This document shows, one piece after another, positions 23,883-34,800 of a stretch of 64,000 nucleotides of DNA. The position numbers were made by a program, and so were the translations under genes. The DNA comes from Cinnamomum chago (taxonomy: Eukaryota > Streptophyta > Magnoliopsida > Laurales > Lauraceae): positions 44,775,001 to 44,839,000 of the forward strand of contig CP142451.1 of the NCBI GenBank assembly GCA_038049695.1, given 5' to 3'. Numbering within the stretch: the stretch's first letter is position 1; each line of letters starts with the position of its first letter. The notes beneath the pieces were generated by a model that worked only from the letters and a program-made list of their open reading frames with translations, made no database searches and was not told the origin of the DNA.

Positions 23883-25312
23883 TTACAAATCTTATCAAAA
23901 TGAAAGACAAGAATTGTGATTTTTTTGTCTCTTAAAGAAAATACAAAGTTCAATAGAAAAGTAAAAAAGGGAATCCGACTTCTCAGGAGATTGTGGGGAC
24001 CAGTTCAGATCAACGGTCGCAAGTCATGTATGGACTTCGCCATCATCCTTCAGATGAGAACGCTTGATGCTTTGATTCTTCGGCTTGGCTTGGACTTCAG
24101 TTTTTTAGAGGATAAGGACCAAGAGAAGGTTCTATACCCAATAAAAAATGAAGAGACGGGCTGAAGAGCCGCGTCTTGGCCATGTTGAGTAGGAAAAGAG
24201 AAGACTTTTTTTTGGAGAAAGGGGGGTGGGCCCCCCAAGGGACTTTGATCTCCTTTTGGTGTTTGTTGCAGTAGAGTCTTTTCTAGTTTCCTCAGAGTAG
24301 CAGGGCTTTTGGATCTTGAGTTCGGAATTCAGGGATTTCGTTGTTGTCCCCTAGCTTCTTGGAGTCACGTCCTTTTATAGGCATTTGGTAGCCTTTAGGT
24401 GACTTTATGTGCTTTAATGCATTAAAACCACATAATGGGAGGAATTACAGGTTTTAATTCCTTTATTTTGTAACTCCTTTTTCTTGGCTTCTGATTGGCC
24501 GGTGGAGATAATGGGCATTTAATCGCCTTTAATCTCCATGATGAGAGGAGTTTCATAACTTTAATGTCATGATGACTTGGACTTGTAACTCCCGTTTCCT
24601 TGCTTCTGATTGGGCTGTCCAAAATAATGAGTTAATGACTGCATTTAGTTGGGTCAATTAACATCATTAAGTGGTCGCCGAGGAGTTGAAGAGTCGCAGG
24701 CCATACCGCATCTTTTGGAATTCTTCTTGCGATGATCGATAATGGATCTTCACATTGATCAATGTCGGATGATCACGCAACTTCGGACATTGGTTGATAT
24801 CAACAGGCCGGTGACATCTGTCTTGTCGATTTCTCGATCGGTCGGACAGAAAGTGCACTTTCTTAGTCAGCTGGTTGACGATCTTGGAGCGATCGATGAC
24901 AATTTCATGCTCTTAACAGTGGATCCGTGATGTTGACGAAGATCAGTCGTTTTCGAGCATCAAAAATTAGATTTTCAGGAAATCACAGGGGCTAGAACTT
25001 CCGAAACGTGAAAAAGGACGGAAAACGAGTCACCCGACGACGAATCCGGTGACCCGGATTTCCATGGTCGCCGGCGGTGACCATGGGATTGGTTCCCTTT
25101 TGGTCGTCGTTTCTCGGTGGTTCTTTGGTTTTTTTCGCCGCCGTTTTCTCCTGGATTATTTATTGACATTTCTCCTCATTTATTGGCTCAATTCTCCTGA
25201 AGAAAGCCTGATGAGAAGCTGTGCAAATCGGCGCGCAAAGTTTCCTATTTTTTGGAAAGAGCAGAAGACTTTGTGGCGCAGAGTTGCCGATTTTTGTCAA
25301 GAGTTGAAACTA

Positions 25313-26000
25313 GGTCAAACGATGTCGGAATGTCCTGAAATTTGACGTGGAACTTCCCGAGTAGTAGATAGAACCAACCATGGGCTTTTACTTGAGTCTT
25401 GAAGCCGTTTGGGACCCCGTTACTGCTAGGCTTGATTTCGCCGTGAGGAAGATGTCGCGCTTAAATGTGCGGTCAACCGATGTCCGATTGACCTGAAATT
25501 TGACAGGGAGCCTATTGGAGTCATTTTAAAATGATCCATTAGCTCCGATTTGGATGTCATGGTCCCGGGGTGCCCCGCCGCCAGTAGCCTTGATTTTCTT
25601 TTGGAGCATCAAAGTCGGGTCAAACGTTGTCGGAATGACCTGAAATTTGACGTGCAACCCTTTTGAAGCATGTTGAAGCCGCCCATGTGCTCCATTTGAT
25701 GAGTAATGGTCCCGGCGGTTTTTGCCGCCGAGAGACTTGATTTTCTTTCGGAGTGTCGAAGTCGGGTCAAACATTGTCGGAATTACCTGAAATTTGACGT
25801 GGAGCCTTTTAGAGGTATTTTGAGACCATTCGTAGGCTCTGATTGAAGTTTTGATGTCTTCGCCACCGCCGCCGCCAGGAGCGCCAGTTTGGCTGTCAGA
25901 GGAGTGAAGTTAGGCCAAATGATGTCAGAACGGCCCGAAACTTCATGTGAACTCCTCTTTTGGCTGTCTTGAAGGGTCTATTAGTTTTCAAGTGATTCTG
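25313..26000. repeat. Diverged tandem repeat, period about 147-158 bp
   Basis: Units marked by GGTCAAAC.ATGTCGGAAT..CCTGAAATTTGACGTG begin at about 25313, 25471, 25618, 25765 and 25913, that is spacings of 158, 147, 147 and 148 bp. The rest of each unit is similar but diverged. Confidence 0.8.
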
Positions 26001-26340
26001 ACAAGATCTAGTGCTTGAAGCGGCATTGCCCATTTGTAGTAGGATGCGGCTTCATGTAGCTTCTTGATGCCAAGAAGAGGTAAAGTGACATTTTTGGTGT
26101 CAACAAATGCCCCATTGAGGTACAGTGACGAGTAGCTTTTGGAGTCGGTGTGCCTTGAAGAGAACTTGAAGGAGAGCTTTCGACTTGACCAAGAGTCTTG
26201 AAGCATTTTTTTAATAGCCTTTTGAGTTTTCAAGGGGATTTTATGGTAGTGAGAGGGATCACGTACCGTCTCAAGGCAAAGTTTTGAAAATGACATGAGG
26301 GAGTTGGATTTGGGTTTTGGATTTTTGGTTTTCCTTTTGA

Positions 26341-26625
26341 CCTTGTGAACCTAAGGGCGATGTGTGGCGCATCAGGCGATCAAGAAGGATTTTTGGTTTT
26401 TGACCTTGTGACCTAACAAGCTGTATGTGGCAGGTTAGGGGGTCAGGGTTTGATTTTTTTGATTTTGACCTTGTGACCCAACAAGCTATATGTGGCAAAT
26501 TGGGGGGGTCAGATTTGGTTTTGACCTTGTGACCCAGCAAGCTCTATGTGGTAAGCTAGGGGGTCAGGATTTTTGTTTTGGCCTTGTGTCCTAACAAGCT
26601 TTATGTGGCAAGTTAGGGGACCAGA
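26341..26625. repeat. Hairpin array with constant loop AAGCTnTATGTGGCA
   Basis: Five units of about 57-65 bp. Arm pairs are TGACCTAAC (26409-26417) with GTTAGGGGGTCA (26434-26445), TGACCCAAC (26474-26482) with ATTGGGGGGGTCA (26499-26511), TGACCCAGC (26530-26538) with GCTAGGGGGTCA (26555-26566) and TGTCCTAAC (26587-26595) with GTTAGGGGACCA (26612-26623). Where the left arm changes, the right arm usually changes to match. A first, poorer unit lies at 26341-26390. Confidence 0.85.
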
Positions 26626-26899
26626 GTGTGGTTTTTTTGCGGGTTGTCAATTTCAAGATTTTGGCTTAATTTGGTTCATGAGGTTGGATGGTTTGGTTTT
26701 TTTGGTAACTCATGAGGCTTTCTCTTTTTTTTTTTTTTTGAATGGTTCAATCGACTCAAAAGAGGTATGGAACTATTTTGTATGCTCTTGGTAAGCGGAA
26801 TTTTTTTGAAAGGAAGCCCCTTTTAGTGCCTAGGTGGTCAAACCTTACTCATGTGGGCTAGCCGATGGGACCTTAAGCTTTAAAAGATGGCTTAGATCT

Positions 26900-27125
26900 C
26901 ACATGGTGTCATTTTTTAAAGAATATCTAAAAATATCTCTTTTGGATAGAGAATATCTAAAAATATTCTTACTTGGAGAGAATCTCTCAAGTTTCCTTTC
27001 TTTTGGGAGAGATTTTCTCAAAGTATCTCTCTTTGAGAGAGAATATTTCTCATTCCCTTTCTTTTTGGAGAAAATTTCTCAAAGAATCTTCTCTTTGGGA
27101 GAGAATATCTCAAATTTCCTTTTTT
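26900..27125. repeat. GAGAGAATnTCTC hairpin array
   Basis: Repeated words of the type GAGAATATCT, GAGAGAATCTCTC and TTTGAGAGAGAATATTTCTC recur every 25-60 bp, making overlapping self-complementary segments just upstream of the antisense-gene TATA box. Confidence 0.65.
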
Positions 27126-27200
27126 TTTGGGAAGGTTGCTAATTTTTAGCACTTACCTCATTTCTTTTCTCCTTGTTTTCTCTTTTGGTTTGCTATCTTC

Positions 27201-27207
27201 TATAAAA
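27201..27207 (+). promoter_or_regulatory. TATA box of the antisense gene in C
   Basis: TATAAAA lies about 127 bp upstream of the ATG of exon 1, in a C/T-rich leader typical of plant promoters. It supports transcription of the + strand gene independently of element C's own - strand transcript. Confidence 0.6.
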
Positions 27208-27343
27208 GTAAGATGAGATTGGATCTTTGCTTCTTTGCTTTCTTTCTTTGCAAGAGTCTTCAAGAGTGCTCCAAGATCAAGAACTCTCCTTCTTCTTCAA
27301 AGATCTTCAAGCTTTTCTTCTTCTTCTCCATCAATGGCTTCAA

Positions 27344-28278
27344 GTAAGTTTTCTTCCTCCACAAGAAATTTCCTTTGTAGAAGTAGATTTTCTTTTTCTT
27401 TTCTTCTCTTTTTTTTCCTTTCTCCTTTTTTTTCTCTTTTTCTCCACGTGTTTTCTTTCTCTTTTTTTTTCACGTGCTAGTTTTTTTTTGGACGTTTTTT
27501 TTTCTTTTTTTATTGGCTGTATGGACAGGTCCGTACTGCCACGAGGCAATGGCCCACGGCTTGCTGCCCAATTTTTTTTTTTTTGAAACTTCTCTCTTTT
27601 TCTTTTTGCTTTTCCTTTTTTTTTCTGCTCACTATGATATTAAGGTTTATGCACCATGATGATGAGATTTTATGCATTTCAAGATGTTCATGCATATATT
27701 TTTTCTTTCTCTTTTTTTTTTTGATGTATCAAGATAAGAGGCTAGAATCTCTAGGTCAAGTCAACATGAATTTTGACTTTTACAAAGTTTGATTGGTTTT
27801 GACCAAATTGGGTTGGAATTGGTCAAACTTTTGTCAAGGGTTTCCTAGCATCTAATGCATGATGATTATTTGGATACATGCTTTTTAGTAAATTGATTGG
27901 GAGCATGATGATGCATATTTGGAAATCTTTTGCAAGTTTAGGGATTTGGAGCTCGCAACAATGTTGAGCCCTTTCCTGATCTTGCTGGATTTTTGAAGAG
28001 CTTTGCAAGTTTCGAAGTTTGGAGCTCGCAACAATGTTGAGCCCTTCTTCAAGCTTTGTGGAGATTTGATGAGATTGGTTTGATCTCGCAGCGTTGTTTG
28101 AGTTCAAACCTTCTTTGAGGATACTTTGTTGAGCTCATCTTCAAGCTTCCTATCTTTTTCGGGATGTCTTCCTTTTCTTCGGAATTTTCCTGAAATCATG
28201 CCAAAATTTCACTAGAATTTCTCTTTAGCAAAATCCTGTCACTTTGATGATTGATTTTTCTTTTCCATCCTTTTGCAG
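27344..28278 (+). other. Intron 1 of the antisense gene
   Basis: GTAAGT donor and TTTTGCAG acceptor; 935 bp, very T-rich, with poly-T and C/T tracts. A two-copy repeat of about 98 bp (around 27930-28060, GGAGCTCGCAACAATGTTGAGCCC-like) lies inside. The phase fits: A from exon 1 joins GT of exon 2 to make a Ser codon. Confidence 0.7.
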
Positions 28279-29874
28279 GTAGTTCCTCCAGAATGAACAA
28301 GAGCAAAGAGCCTGCTACTGATGCACCTTGTCGGTTTACCAGGTCTTCTAATGTGGCTGTACAGCAGGTCTGGGAGAAGGTCCAGTTTGTGGAGAAGAAC
28401 TTGGAAGAATGTGACTCCCCTCAACCGCCACGAGATGAGACAGCGATTGATCGCTCTCAAGGATGAGGAGTTCTATAGGATTGTGGTAAGCAACCGTCCT
28501 TGGGTCATGGACGATCAGAGCGTTGTGCCCAAGCCTACCTTCTTCTTTGGCGATGCAGTCCCTGACGACTTGACATACCAAAAAAGGTGTTTTCAGTTCT
28601 CTTACACAGCTGATGGTGAGGAGAGAACTATCTCTACCCGGTAGACTTTTGATCGGACTATGTCGATCATGAGTCTTTCTCCCACGTGTCCCAAGAGGGA
28701 GGATCCTCTAAGCTGGGTGAAGAGGACCAATGTGATAAAGACCGGGGTTTTTGTTGGCGGTCCTTCCGGATATGCGGAGAAATTGCCTGTCCATATGGAC
28801 ATGCTGATGCCCTCCAGTGGCTACCAAGGTTCTGACCATCCGGCGGTCAGTTTGAGACCGGTTGGCCTTGGCATTTTTCGGGGCGACAGCAGCAGTTGGG
28901 TAAAGCCTTTTCGACTTCGTGGCCGTTTCAGTGCTGATTCGAGCTGGGAATCATGGACTGATCACACCCTGCAGGTTGGTGGAGCCATTTTAAAGGAGGC
29001 CGGGATCTTCGACGCGGTTCGCGCTTTTCGAAAGACCGTGGTTTTCTCCGATGAGGCCTTCATGGCCATGCTAGAGTCGTTCCTTCCACAAACCAACACC
29101 TTCATTGTGACGAACGATGAGATTGGTTTTACTCTGAAGGAATTAAGCGTCATCACCGGGCTGCCTATCCTTGGCAAACTCTATGAGGAGTTTATGCCTA
29201 TCGACAACGTTCTTGAGGAGCAGTCTGAGGGGTTCAGGTTCCTGTTCTTTCAGGTCGTCGCCTTCTATGATTTTTTTAAGGAGAATGAGGGCTTGAAAGT
29301 CCGGTGTAGCAGTTACAAAAATTGCAGCTCCAACTTCTTTGACGGCGGAGAGTCTTCTGAAAGTATGGCCCAAGATGCTAGGGCCAAGAACCCATGTTCG
29401 AAGAAGATCTCCGTTATGCGAGATGACTTGAAGAAGTTCTTCGAGAATACAGACACCAGTTGTCCTGACATTGCACTGCAAAGAGATCTCGCTGTTTACC
29501 TCACTTATTGGTTGGGTGAGGCTGTTTTCGCTGGAGGGGATGGAACACACATCAGGCCGCATTGTATTTTTTCGGCTTATCAGATGGTGTTCGGAGAGCG
29601 GTTGGCTTTGGTGCCAGCTCTTTACTCCTACTTGTGTACCGAACTGCAGGCTGCTGCTTTCTTGGTTCGGCTTGGGCTCCCCATGAACAGGGTATTTTCA
29701 GCCCATATTTTCTATTCGTGGTATGTTTACCACTATCCCAGCTTCCATCATTTAGGAGTTGCACAAGATGATGACCCTTTCATGATTCGGATGGCTAGAG
29801 GGATGGCCGTTTCTGAATCTCTTTTGTTTGCCCGTTTGAGGATCCGACGGTTCAGGGACGTCGAGATCAGGTAA
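28279..29874 (+). pseudogene. Antisense gene exon 2: PMD-like core
   Basis: The longest intact stretch runs from 28660 to 29874 (404 codons). It has a Trp-rich start (EDPLSWVKRTNV, SSSWVKPFRLRG), the ITGLPILGK motif and a C-terminal YVYHYPSFHHLGVAQDDDPFM. The upstream 28279-28659 part is the same protein: one reading frame covers the first 45 codons, another continues from about 28420 to a TAG at 28642, after which the same frame goes on. A possible splice donor CAG/GTAATC sits at 29870. Confidence 0.75.
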
Positions 29875-30775
29875 TCTTCAGTAAAGCTTTCTCCGGGTTT
29901 GCGGAAGAAGGCTTTTGACTTCGGAGCCTCCTGTGATTCCACCCGGGCGGGGCCGGGAAGACATTACTCCTTGACCAATGCAGAAAAGGGATGACTTTTT
30001 AACATACGTGTTGGTACGATGGTGTACCGGAGACATCTTTTTATTGATATCCAGCCGTATGTTCCCTCGCGTTTCACGTTGCAGTTGGGCTTCTCTTAAG
30101 GCGTTGTTGGAGAGCCTTCGAGCATGGTGAAGCGCTTTGGAGCTTACAGGATGGAAGGAATGCATGGACCTTTACAGTGCGGAGGACAGTACTGCCATGA
30201 TTCCATATCCTGAGTTGCCCACCTTCCGGACTGCTGGCTTCACGAAATGGTTTGTGGAAAGCTTTTCTGTGTACCGGGGGCTTTCCAAGAAGGAGCTTGA
30301 TGTCAACCAATATCCTGGGAAGGGTCTTGGCAGATCAAATGGAGTCCGGCGAGAGGAAGTTCTGGCTTTCCTTTCCGGAGAGAAGCACAAGATCGACTTT
30401 CTCAATGAGCAGGACATCATCAGACCAGGAGCTGTACAAGAGATACCTAGTGAGGTCTTCGAACAACTCGAAGAGGAGGAAGCCCAGATCGACGCTTGGA
30501 TGCAAGCGGAACTGAAGAAGACTTCCATGGAGTCCACTGGAAAGAGTAGACCATCCGGTGAGGAATTAAGTGAAGCTCCTGACTTTGACAGTGGGGTGGG
30601 TACTTCAAGTAAATCCACCCACTGAAGCAAGAGGAAGAGAGTGCAGCGCCGCAATAAGAGACGACACGATGACTCTCTTGATTTAGAAGTCCCTCTCACC
30701 ACCGCTGAAGAGATGTCAAGGGATGCTGATGAGCCTCTGGAAAGAGGAGCCAAGAAGAAGAGACCGTTGGTGAAG
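29875..30775 (+). pseudogene. Antisense gene, C-terminal PMD region and basic/acidic tail
   Basis: Between 29875 and 30137 the homologous peptide (RKKAFDFGAS, then PYVPSRFTLQLGFS) is spread over two frames with stops, so it is decayed coding sequence rather than intron. From 30137 a frame of 162 codons runs to TGA at 30623-30625 with a Glu-rich region (EQLEEEEAQIDAW). Beyond the TGA the same frame continues with the basic clusters to the donor at 30776. Confidence 0.65.
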
Positions 30776-31237
30776 GTATGATTCATCTTCTTTCCCTTTC
30801 CATTTCTTTCTTTGGGATTTTCTTGTTTTGATTTGCCTCCCCTCCCTTTTTCAGTGGAAGATGAGGACTTGATGATGCCTGAGGTTCCAGCCGATGAGGC
30901 AATGACTGATCCGGCAACAGCATCCGAAGAAGAATTGAGGGACTCTGGAGTGATTCCAGAATCTTCACTTGGTATGACTTCTTTATATTTTCTTTCTTTT
31001 GTCAGTGCTATCATATGCTAACATGTTGCTTGTTTTCTTGTCAGCTGACTTGCCACAGGATTCAGACGATTTCGAGCCATCCATGGACGTGACCTTTGAC
31101 GACGCTTTAGATGAACTCATGGAGGCAGAAAGTATTCCGCCGATCGTCAAAGAAGGTATTTGTAGTAATAACCCTGATGATATTGATTTTTTCAACAGGA
31201 TCATATTCATACCTTTTCTGTTTTGTTTTGTTGGCAG
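30776..31237 (+). other. Three small introns of the antisense gene with intervening acidic exons
   Basis: Introns 30776-30855 (GTATGA..TTTTTCAG), 30972-31044 (GTATGA..TTGTCAG) and 31156-31237 (GTATTT..TTGGCAG) are 80, 73 and 82 bp, T-rich, with correct ends. The last two join their exons exactly in phase (GCT-Ala and GAC-Asp codons are completed across the junction). The first is off by one base, consistent with a nearby indel. The exons encode acidic, Ser/Pro-rich peptide (PASVE-like, disordered). Confidence 0.72.
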
Positions 31238-31603
31238 ACTGTGAGGCGACAGAAGAAGTTCCTCCGTCTTTCTCAGTGCCAGAGCAGGGGATGCCTGCGG
31301 TTGAACCAGAAGCAGGGACTTCTTCTTCCAATTTTAATGCAGCAGAGATGAAATCGTCTGAGCAGACTCCTTCGCCAGTGTCTCCGGTTAGAAAGAGCTT
31401 AATGATCACTCCTCCAGCAGGACATGACACGGGCAGTCGACCAATGGAGAGGGGCGAGCCTTCGTCCGGGCTATCTCTTGAATATGTGAAGAAAGTGCTG
31501 AAGAGCGTTTTGAGCTCATGGATCGAAACTCTTTCTTCTGGCCATTTGGAAGCTGGCTTTAGCATGGTTAAGCATGTACAGGACATCCTTGCTGATAGTG
31601 AAG
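31238..31603 (+). pseudogene. Antisense gene exon, left of solo LTR
   Basis: Encodes CEATEEVPPSFSVPEQG to VKHVQDILADSE. It is broken at 31604 by a solo LTR; the reading frame resumes in phase at 33393 after the 5-bp duplication at 33388-33392. Ser/Pro-rich, then the start of a helical region. Confidence 0.75.
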
Positions 31604-33387
31604 TGTTAGTTTTATGGTCTCAATACTAGTATATGATGAATAAATTGATTAATTTCTTTATTTATCAATATATATTATTGCTTTCCTTTCATGAGATGAA
31701 TGGTGTTTTATTACTTGTTTGCACATAACTAATACGAATGACGTAATGGTTCATGAGATGAACCGGAGTCCACAAGTATACTCGATGTAATACATGTGTG
31801 TAGATGAGATCCACATACATGAGACATGTATTGCAAATCTTATACTTAAATATCTTCACAACCAGTGATGAGATTGGGCATCTTATCTGACAAGGTTGCA
31901 GCACTTTGGTGACTATGAGATAGTGTGATTTGTCTCGATTATCGAAATGTAAGATTCTGGATCATGGTGCTGGTACATTGGATGTATTGAAGGACCATGA
32001 GAAACACCTTATATGCACTGTCTTTACTTTAAGGTCTACTCTCATAATTCCCTGGCAATAGGCTCATAATCCTGAGACATTAATGAACTCAAGTTTCTAT
32101 CTATACATTTACTTTGAGTCACCAATGAGTGAGGCCAATTGTAGGTCAACACCTCGGTGATTTGGGTATGTGCTAGTAGAGTTGTGGGAACATTCAATTG
32201 TCAAGATGGAATCTATCTTTAATATCCCCTTGTGCCAATTAATGGATTTATCATTGGTAAGTGCGCACCCATTCCAATTAAGAGTTAATTGGATCGGTAC
32301 CAAATGATTATTATAATTGATTGGGGCTCAAGGATAATAAGATATGGATCTAATTTGGTGGACAGGTCCAATTGACCCATGGATATAGATGGAGGGGCCT
32401 ACTTGTGGTACTGAGGAAGTTTAGGGGTCTTCATTGTAATTTATTCCTAAGACTGGAGTGCAATTGCATTTATATAGTGGAGTTATTTGCAATTAACTGT
32501 AGGCCCAGATTGCACATGAGATGTGGGGTCGCGTGTCCCAATTGGAGCCAGCTTTCTAAGGAATCCCTAGTGGTCCCCACGCTAGCCCAAGTTATTAGAA
32601 ATATACTAATTCTACTTGAACTCTAATAGGAATGTTACTATTTCTATTTGAAGTGAGACTTCTAATAGTGGTAATAGTAAGTTACTAATTAATAATGGAA
32701 GTAGGACTTCTATTTTAATTAGAAAGGAGAAAGCTACTAATTGTTGTGGAAGTAAGACTTCTATGGCAACTAGCAAGGGAGAAGGTTACTATTATATAAT
32801 GGGAGTTAAACTTCTATTTCAAATAGGAAAAGAGGTGGGCTTGAGGGCTATATAAAGAGGAATTAAACCCTCTTGGACGTGCTCCATGCTATTCTATTTA
32901 GGGATTCACGCCCAGCCCCTTATTTGAGTGCAAGTGTTGCATCTCTTCCTCCCTTCACTCTTCTAGTTCTCATCTCTTTCTCCTCTAGTTCCTTGGAGTT
33001 ACTAGTTAGGTTTTCTCTTGGAGATTCCACCATCTTCTTGAGAAAAGAGAATCTAATACGGGTCATAGCGTGGAAGATCAAAAGGTGCTGGAGATTCTGA
33101 TTTGATTAGTGAAGGTGTTCATCATCAAAGAAAGAACTCAAATTCTCCATTAGAGCACTACAAAGCTCCAAAGGTATAATCTACATCCTTGTATGTTGTA
33201 GATTTCGTGGTTGCATGTTTAGGTGATGTTTTCTATCTTCTAGATAGTATAGATTGTTGTACATGATTTATGAGTTTGAGGGATTGCATCTTGGATTTGG
33301 TTTGTTGCCTTCTAGATAATTGATCCCTCCATCAAGTGGACCAAAAGTTTTTGAAACCTATCTGAAAGGCCCACCTATTTTCCAACA
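31604..33387 (+). repeat. Solo LTR in the last exon of the antisense gene
   Basis: 1784 bp with TGTTAG..TTCCAACA ends. Flanks are TGAAG (31599-31603) and CGAAG (33388-33392), a 5-bp duplication with one mismatch. The protein reads across in frame when the insert and one duplication copy are ignored. It contains 3-4 tandem units of about 65 bp (32640-32830; GGAAGT..ACTTCTAT), a TATA-like CTATATAAAG at 32848-32857 and a U5 block shared with E (32903-32917). Probably Ty1/copia. Confidence 0.9.
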
Positions 33388-33958
33388 CGAAGAAGTCAAC
33401 CTGGACATTGCAGATGAGAAGGCTTTTGTTGATGAAGTCATAGCTCTAGGGAACAAGTGGAATGAAACCAAGAGCTTCCAAAGTGGTGACTTCTTCAATG
33501 AGATGTTTTTGAAGCCTTCTGGCAAGGTCAAGTCTGAGCTGGACGAAATCTCACGGACTCGGAAGCAATTCATTCGAGAGAGGAATGTTGCCGAGTTGGC
33601 TATCATCGGGCTGATAGAGGATCTGTGCCGTATTGATAGGGAGGTCGTTGAGACCAGGCAGCGTCTTGAGCTATTGGAAGAACAAGCTGCCGCGAAATGG
33701 AATGCCATTGTGGAAGCTCGTGCCAAAGAAGGGACTCTGATTCGCCAAGTCGAGGAGACTGAAAGCAATCTCCGAAGGAAAACTCAAGAATACGAGCAAT
33801 GGCAGATTCTTTCGGAAGAGCTTCCCCGTGCTGCAGACGGATCGCGACGTTCTGCCGCATTCTATGGGAAGATCTTGAAGAAGTGTGGCCTGGAAGCTTT
33901 AGAGGGTAAGGCCAAGAGTCTGCTTGAGGAGTCGAGTCTTTGGCTGAAGACCATGTGA
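33388..33958 (+). pseudogene. Antisense gene, final exon: coiled-coil C-terminus
   Basis: About 190 codons from the solo LTR edge to TGA at 33956-33958. The peptide is rich in E, K, R, Q and L with heptad-like spacing (RKQFIRERNVAELAIIGLIE, RQRLELLEEQAAAKW, RQVEETESNLRRKTQEYEQW), indicating a long coiled coil. No stop interrupts this part. Confidence 0.78.
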
Positions 33959-34194
33959 GATTGAGCTCCTGACTTTTGTAACAAACCTTTTTTTTCTTTT
34001 TTTTTTGGTACCCGTGTATACACACACATTTTTTTTGGTACTCTTTCTTCTGTAGTGCTTGTGGACATTTTTTTTAGCACTTCTCTCTTTTGTATTCCCT
34101 CCTTTCACTCAAATTCTTTTGTGATAAATTCAAGCAATAGTTAAATGGGAATATTTGTTTGGAAATTTGATCAAAAGTTTGTCATTTTGTGAAA
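33959..34194. other. Non-coding gap after the antisense gene
   Basis: T-rich sequence with poly-T tracts. It would be the 3' UTR of the antisense gene. I see no further feature. Confidence 0.5.
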
Positions 34195-34800
34195 AAACTT
34201 TTGTCAAATGGTTTTTTTGGCGTGAAAGCCGAATTTTGAGATGGCATGAAAGCCAAAACTTGAGATGGCATGGAAGCCGGAATTTTGAGACGTAAAAGCC
34301 AAAATTTGGGATGGCATAAAAGCCGATTTTGTTTGTGGCATGGGAGCCGATGTTTGAAATGGCGTGTGAGCCAATTTTTGAAACGGCATGAGAGCCAAGT
34401 TTTGTTTATGGCATGGGAGCCAAAATTTTGAGATGGCGTGAAAGCCAATTTTGAAATGGCATGAGAGCCGAATTTTGTGGCGTAGGAACCGAAGTTTGGG
34501 ATGGAATGGAAGCAGGTTTTGTTTGTGGCATGGGAGACAAATTTTTTTATTTGTGGCATTGATAGCCGGGATTTGTTTTTTGTTGGCATAGAAGCCGAAA
34601 TTTGTTTTTGGCATGGAAGCCGAAATTTTGTGGCGTTTATAGCCGATTTTTTTTTTAAAACCAAATTTTGTTTTGTTGGCGTGAAAGCCAGGTTTTGTGG
34701 CATTTATAACCGATTTTTGGCGTGAGACCTAGGCTTTTAGCATTTATAGCCGATTTTTTACGTGAGAGCCGGGTTTTTGGCATTTACAGTCGATTTTTGG
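34195..34800. repeat. GGC-GTGAAA-GCC minisatellite in the 3' region of C
   Basis: About 20 or more units of 22-40 bp built from GGC(A/G)TG(R)RAGCC followed by GAATTTTGAGAT or GATTTTGTTTGT. GGC and GCC can pair around the hexanucleotide. The frame is open on the - strand only because the unit lacks stops; it is a low-complexity repeat, not a gene. Confidence 0.88.

Larger units (their letters stand above)
23574..27200 (-). repeat. 3' LTR / terminal region of element C (inner boundary not located)
   Basis: Non-coding DNA between the junction with B and the promoter of the antisense gene. It must contain the 3' LTR of C. It begins TGATGGACCC at 23574. I could not place the inner end, because the matching 5' LTR is off the window and several pyrimidine-rich tracts could be the complement of the polypurine tract. 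It holds three GCC..GGC hairpins (23826-23882), a ~147-bp repeat array (25313-26000), a constant-loop hairpin array (26341-26625) and a GAGA/TCTC hairpin array (26900-27125). Confidence 0.6.
27334..33958 (+). pseudogene. Antisense plant-mobile-domain (PMD-like) gene of element C, multi-exon, decayed
   Basis: Exon 1 is the 10 bases ATGGCTTCAA (27334-27343) followed by GTAAGT. Intron 1 ends in TTTTGCAG at 28278 and splicing keeps the frame into MNKSKEPATD. The main exon carries the PMD-type region (LPQTNTFIVTNDE, FTLKELSVITGLPILGK, YSWYVYHYPSFHHLG). Basic NLS-like clusters (KRKRVQRRNKRR, AKKKRP) follow near 30630-30770, then acidic exons and a coiled-coil C-terminus ending at 33958. Breaks: a frameshift near 28420, a TAG at 28642, disruption at 29875-30137, a TGA at 30623, and a solo LTR at 31604-33387 (with its 33388-33392 duplication) within the last exon. 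PMD ORFs are known both as host genes and in Ty3/gypsy or MULE elements; the position marks this one as part of C. Role in the element unknown. Confidence 0.78.

Noticed and set aside
27340..27549. Lys-rich ORF on the - strand
   Set aside because: It is the complement of the T-rich intron 1 of the antisense gene; low complexity.
27334..33958. PMD-like gene as a host MAIN/MAIL1-type gene
   Set aside because: It lies inside Tat element C in the antisense position known for extra ORFs of this lineage and is decayed with it. I keep it as an element gene, with host capture as its likely origin.
34182..34703. Repetitive 173- and 136-codon ORFs on the - strand
   Set aside because: They are readings of the GGC..GCC minisatellite; the peptide repeats (MPQNLAFT-like) follow the DNA unit.
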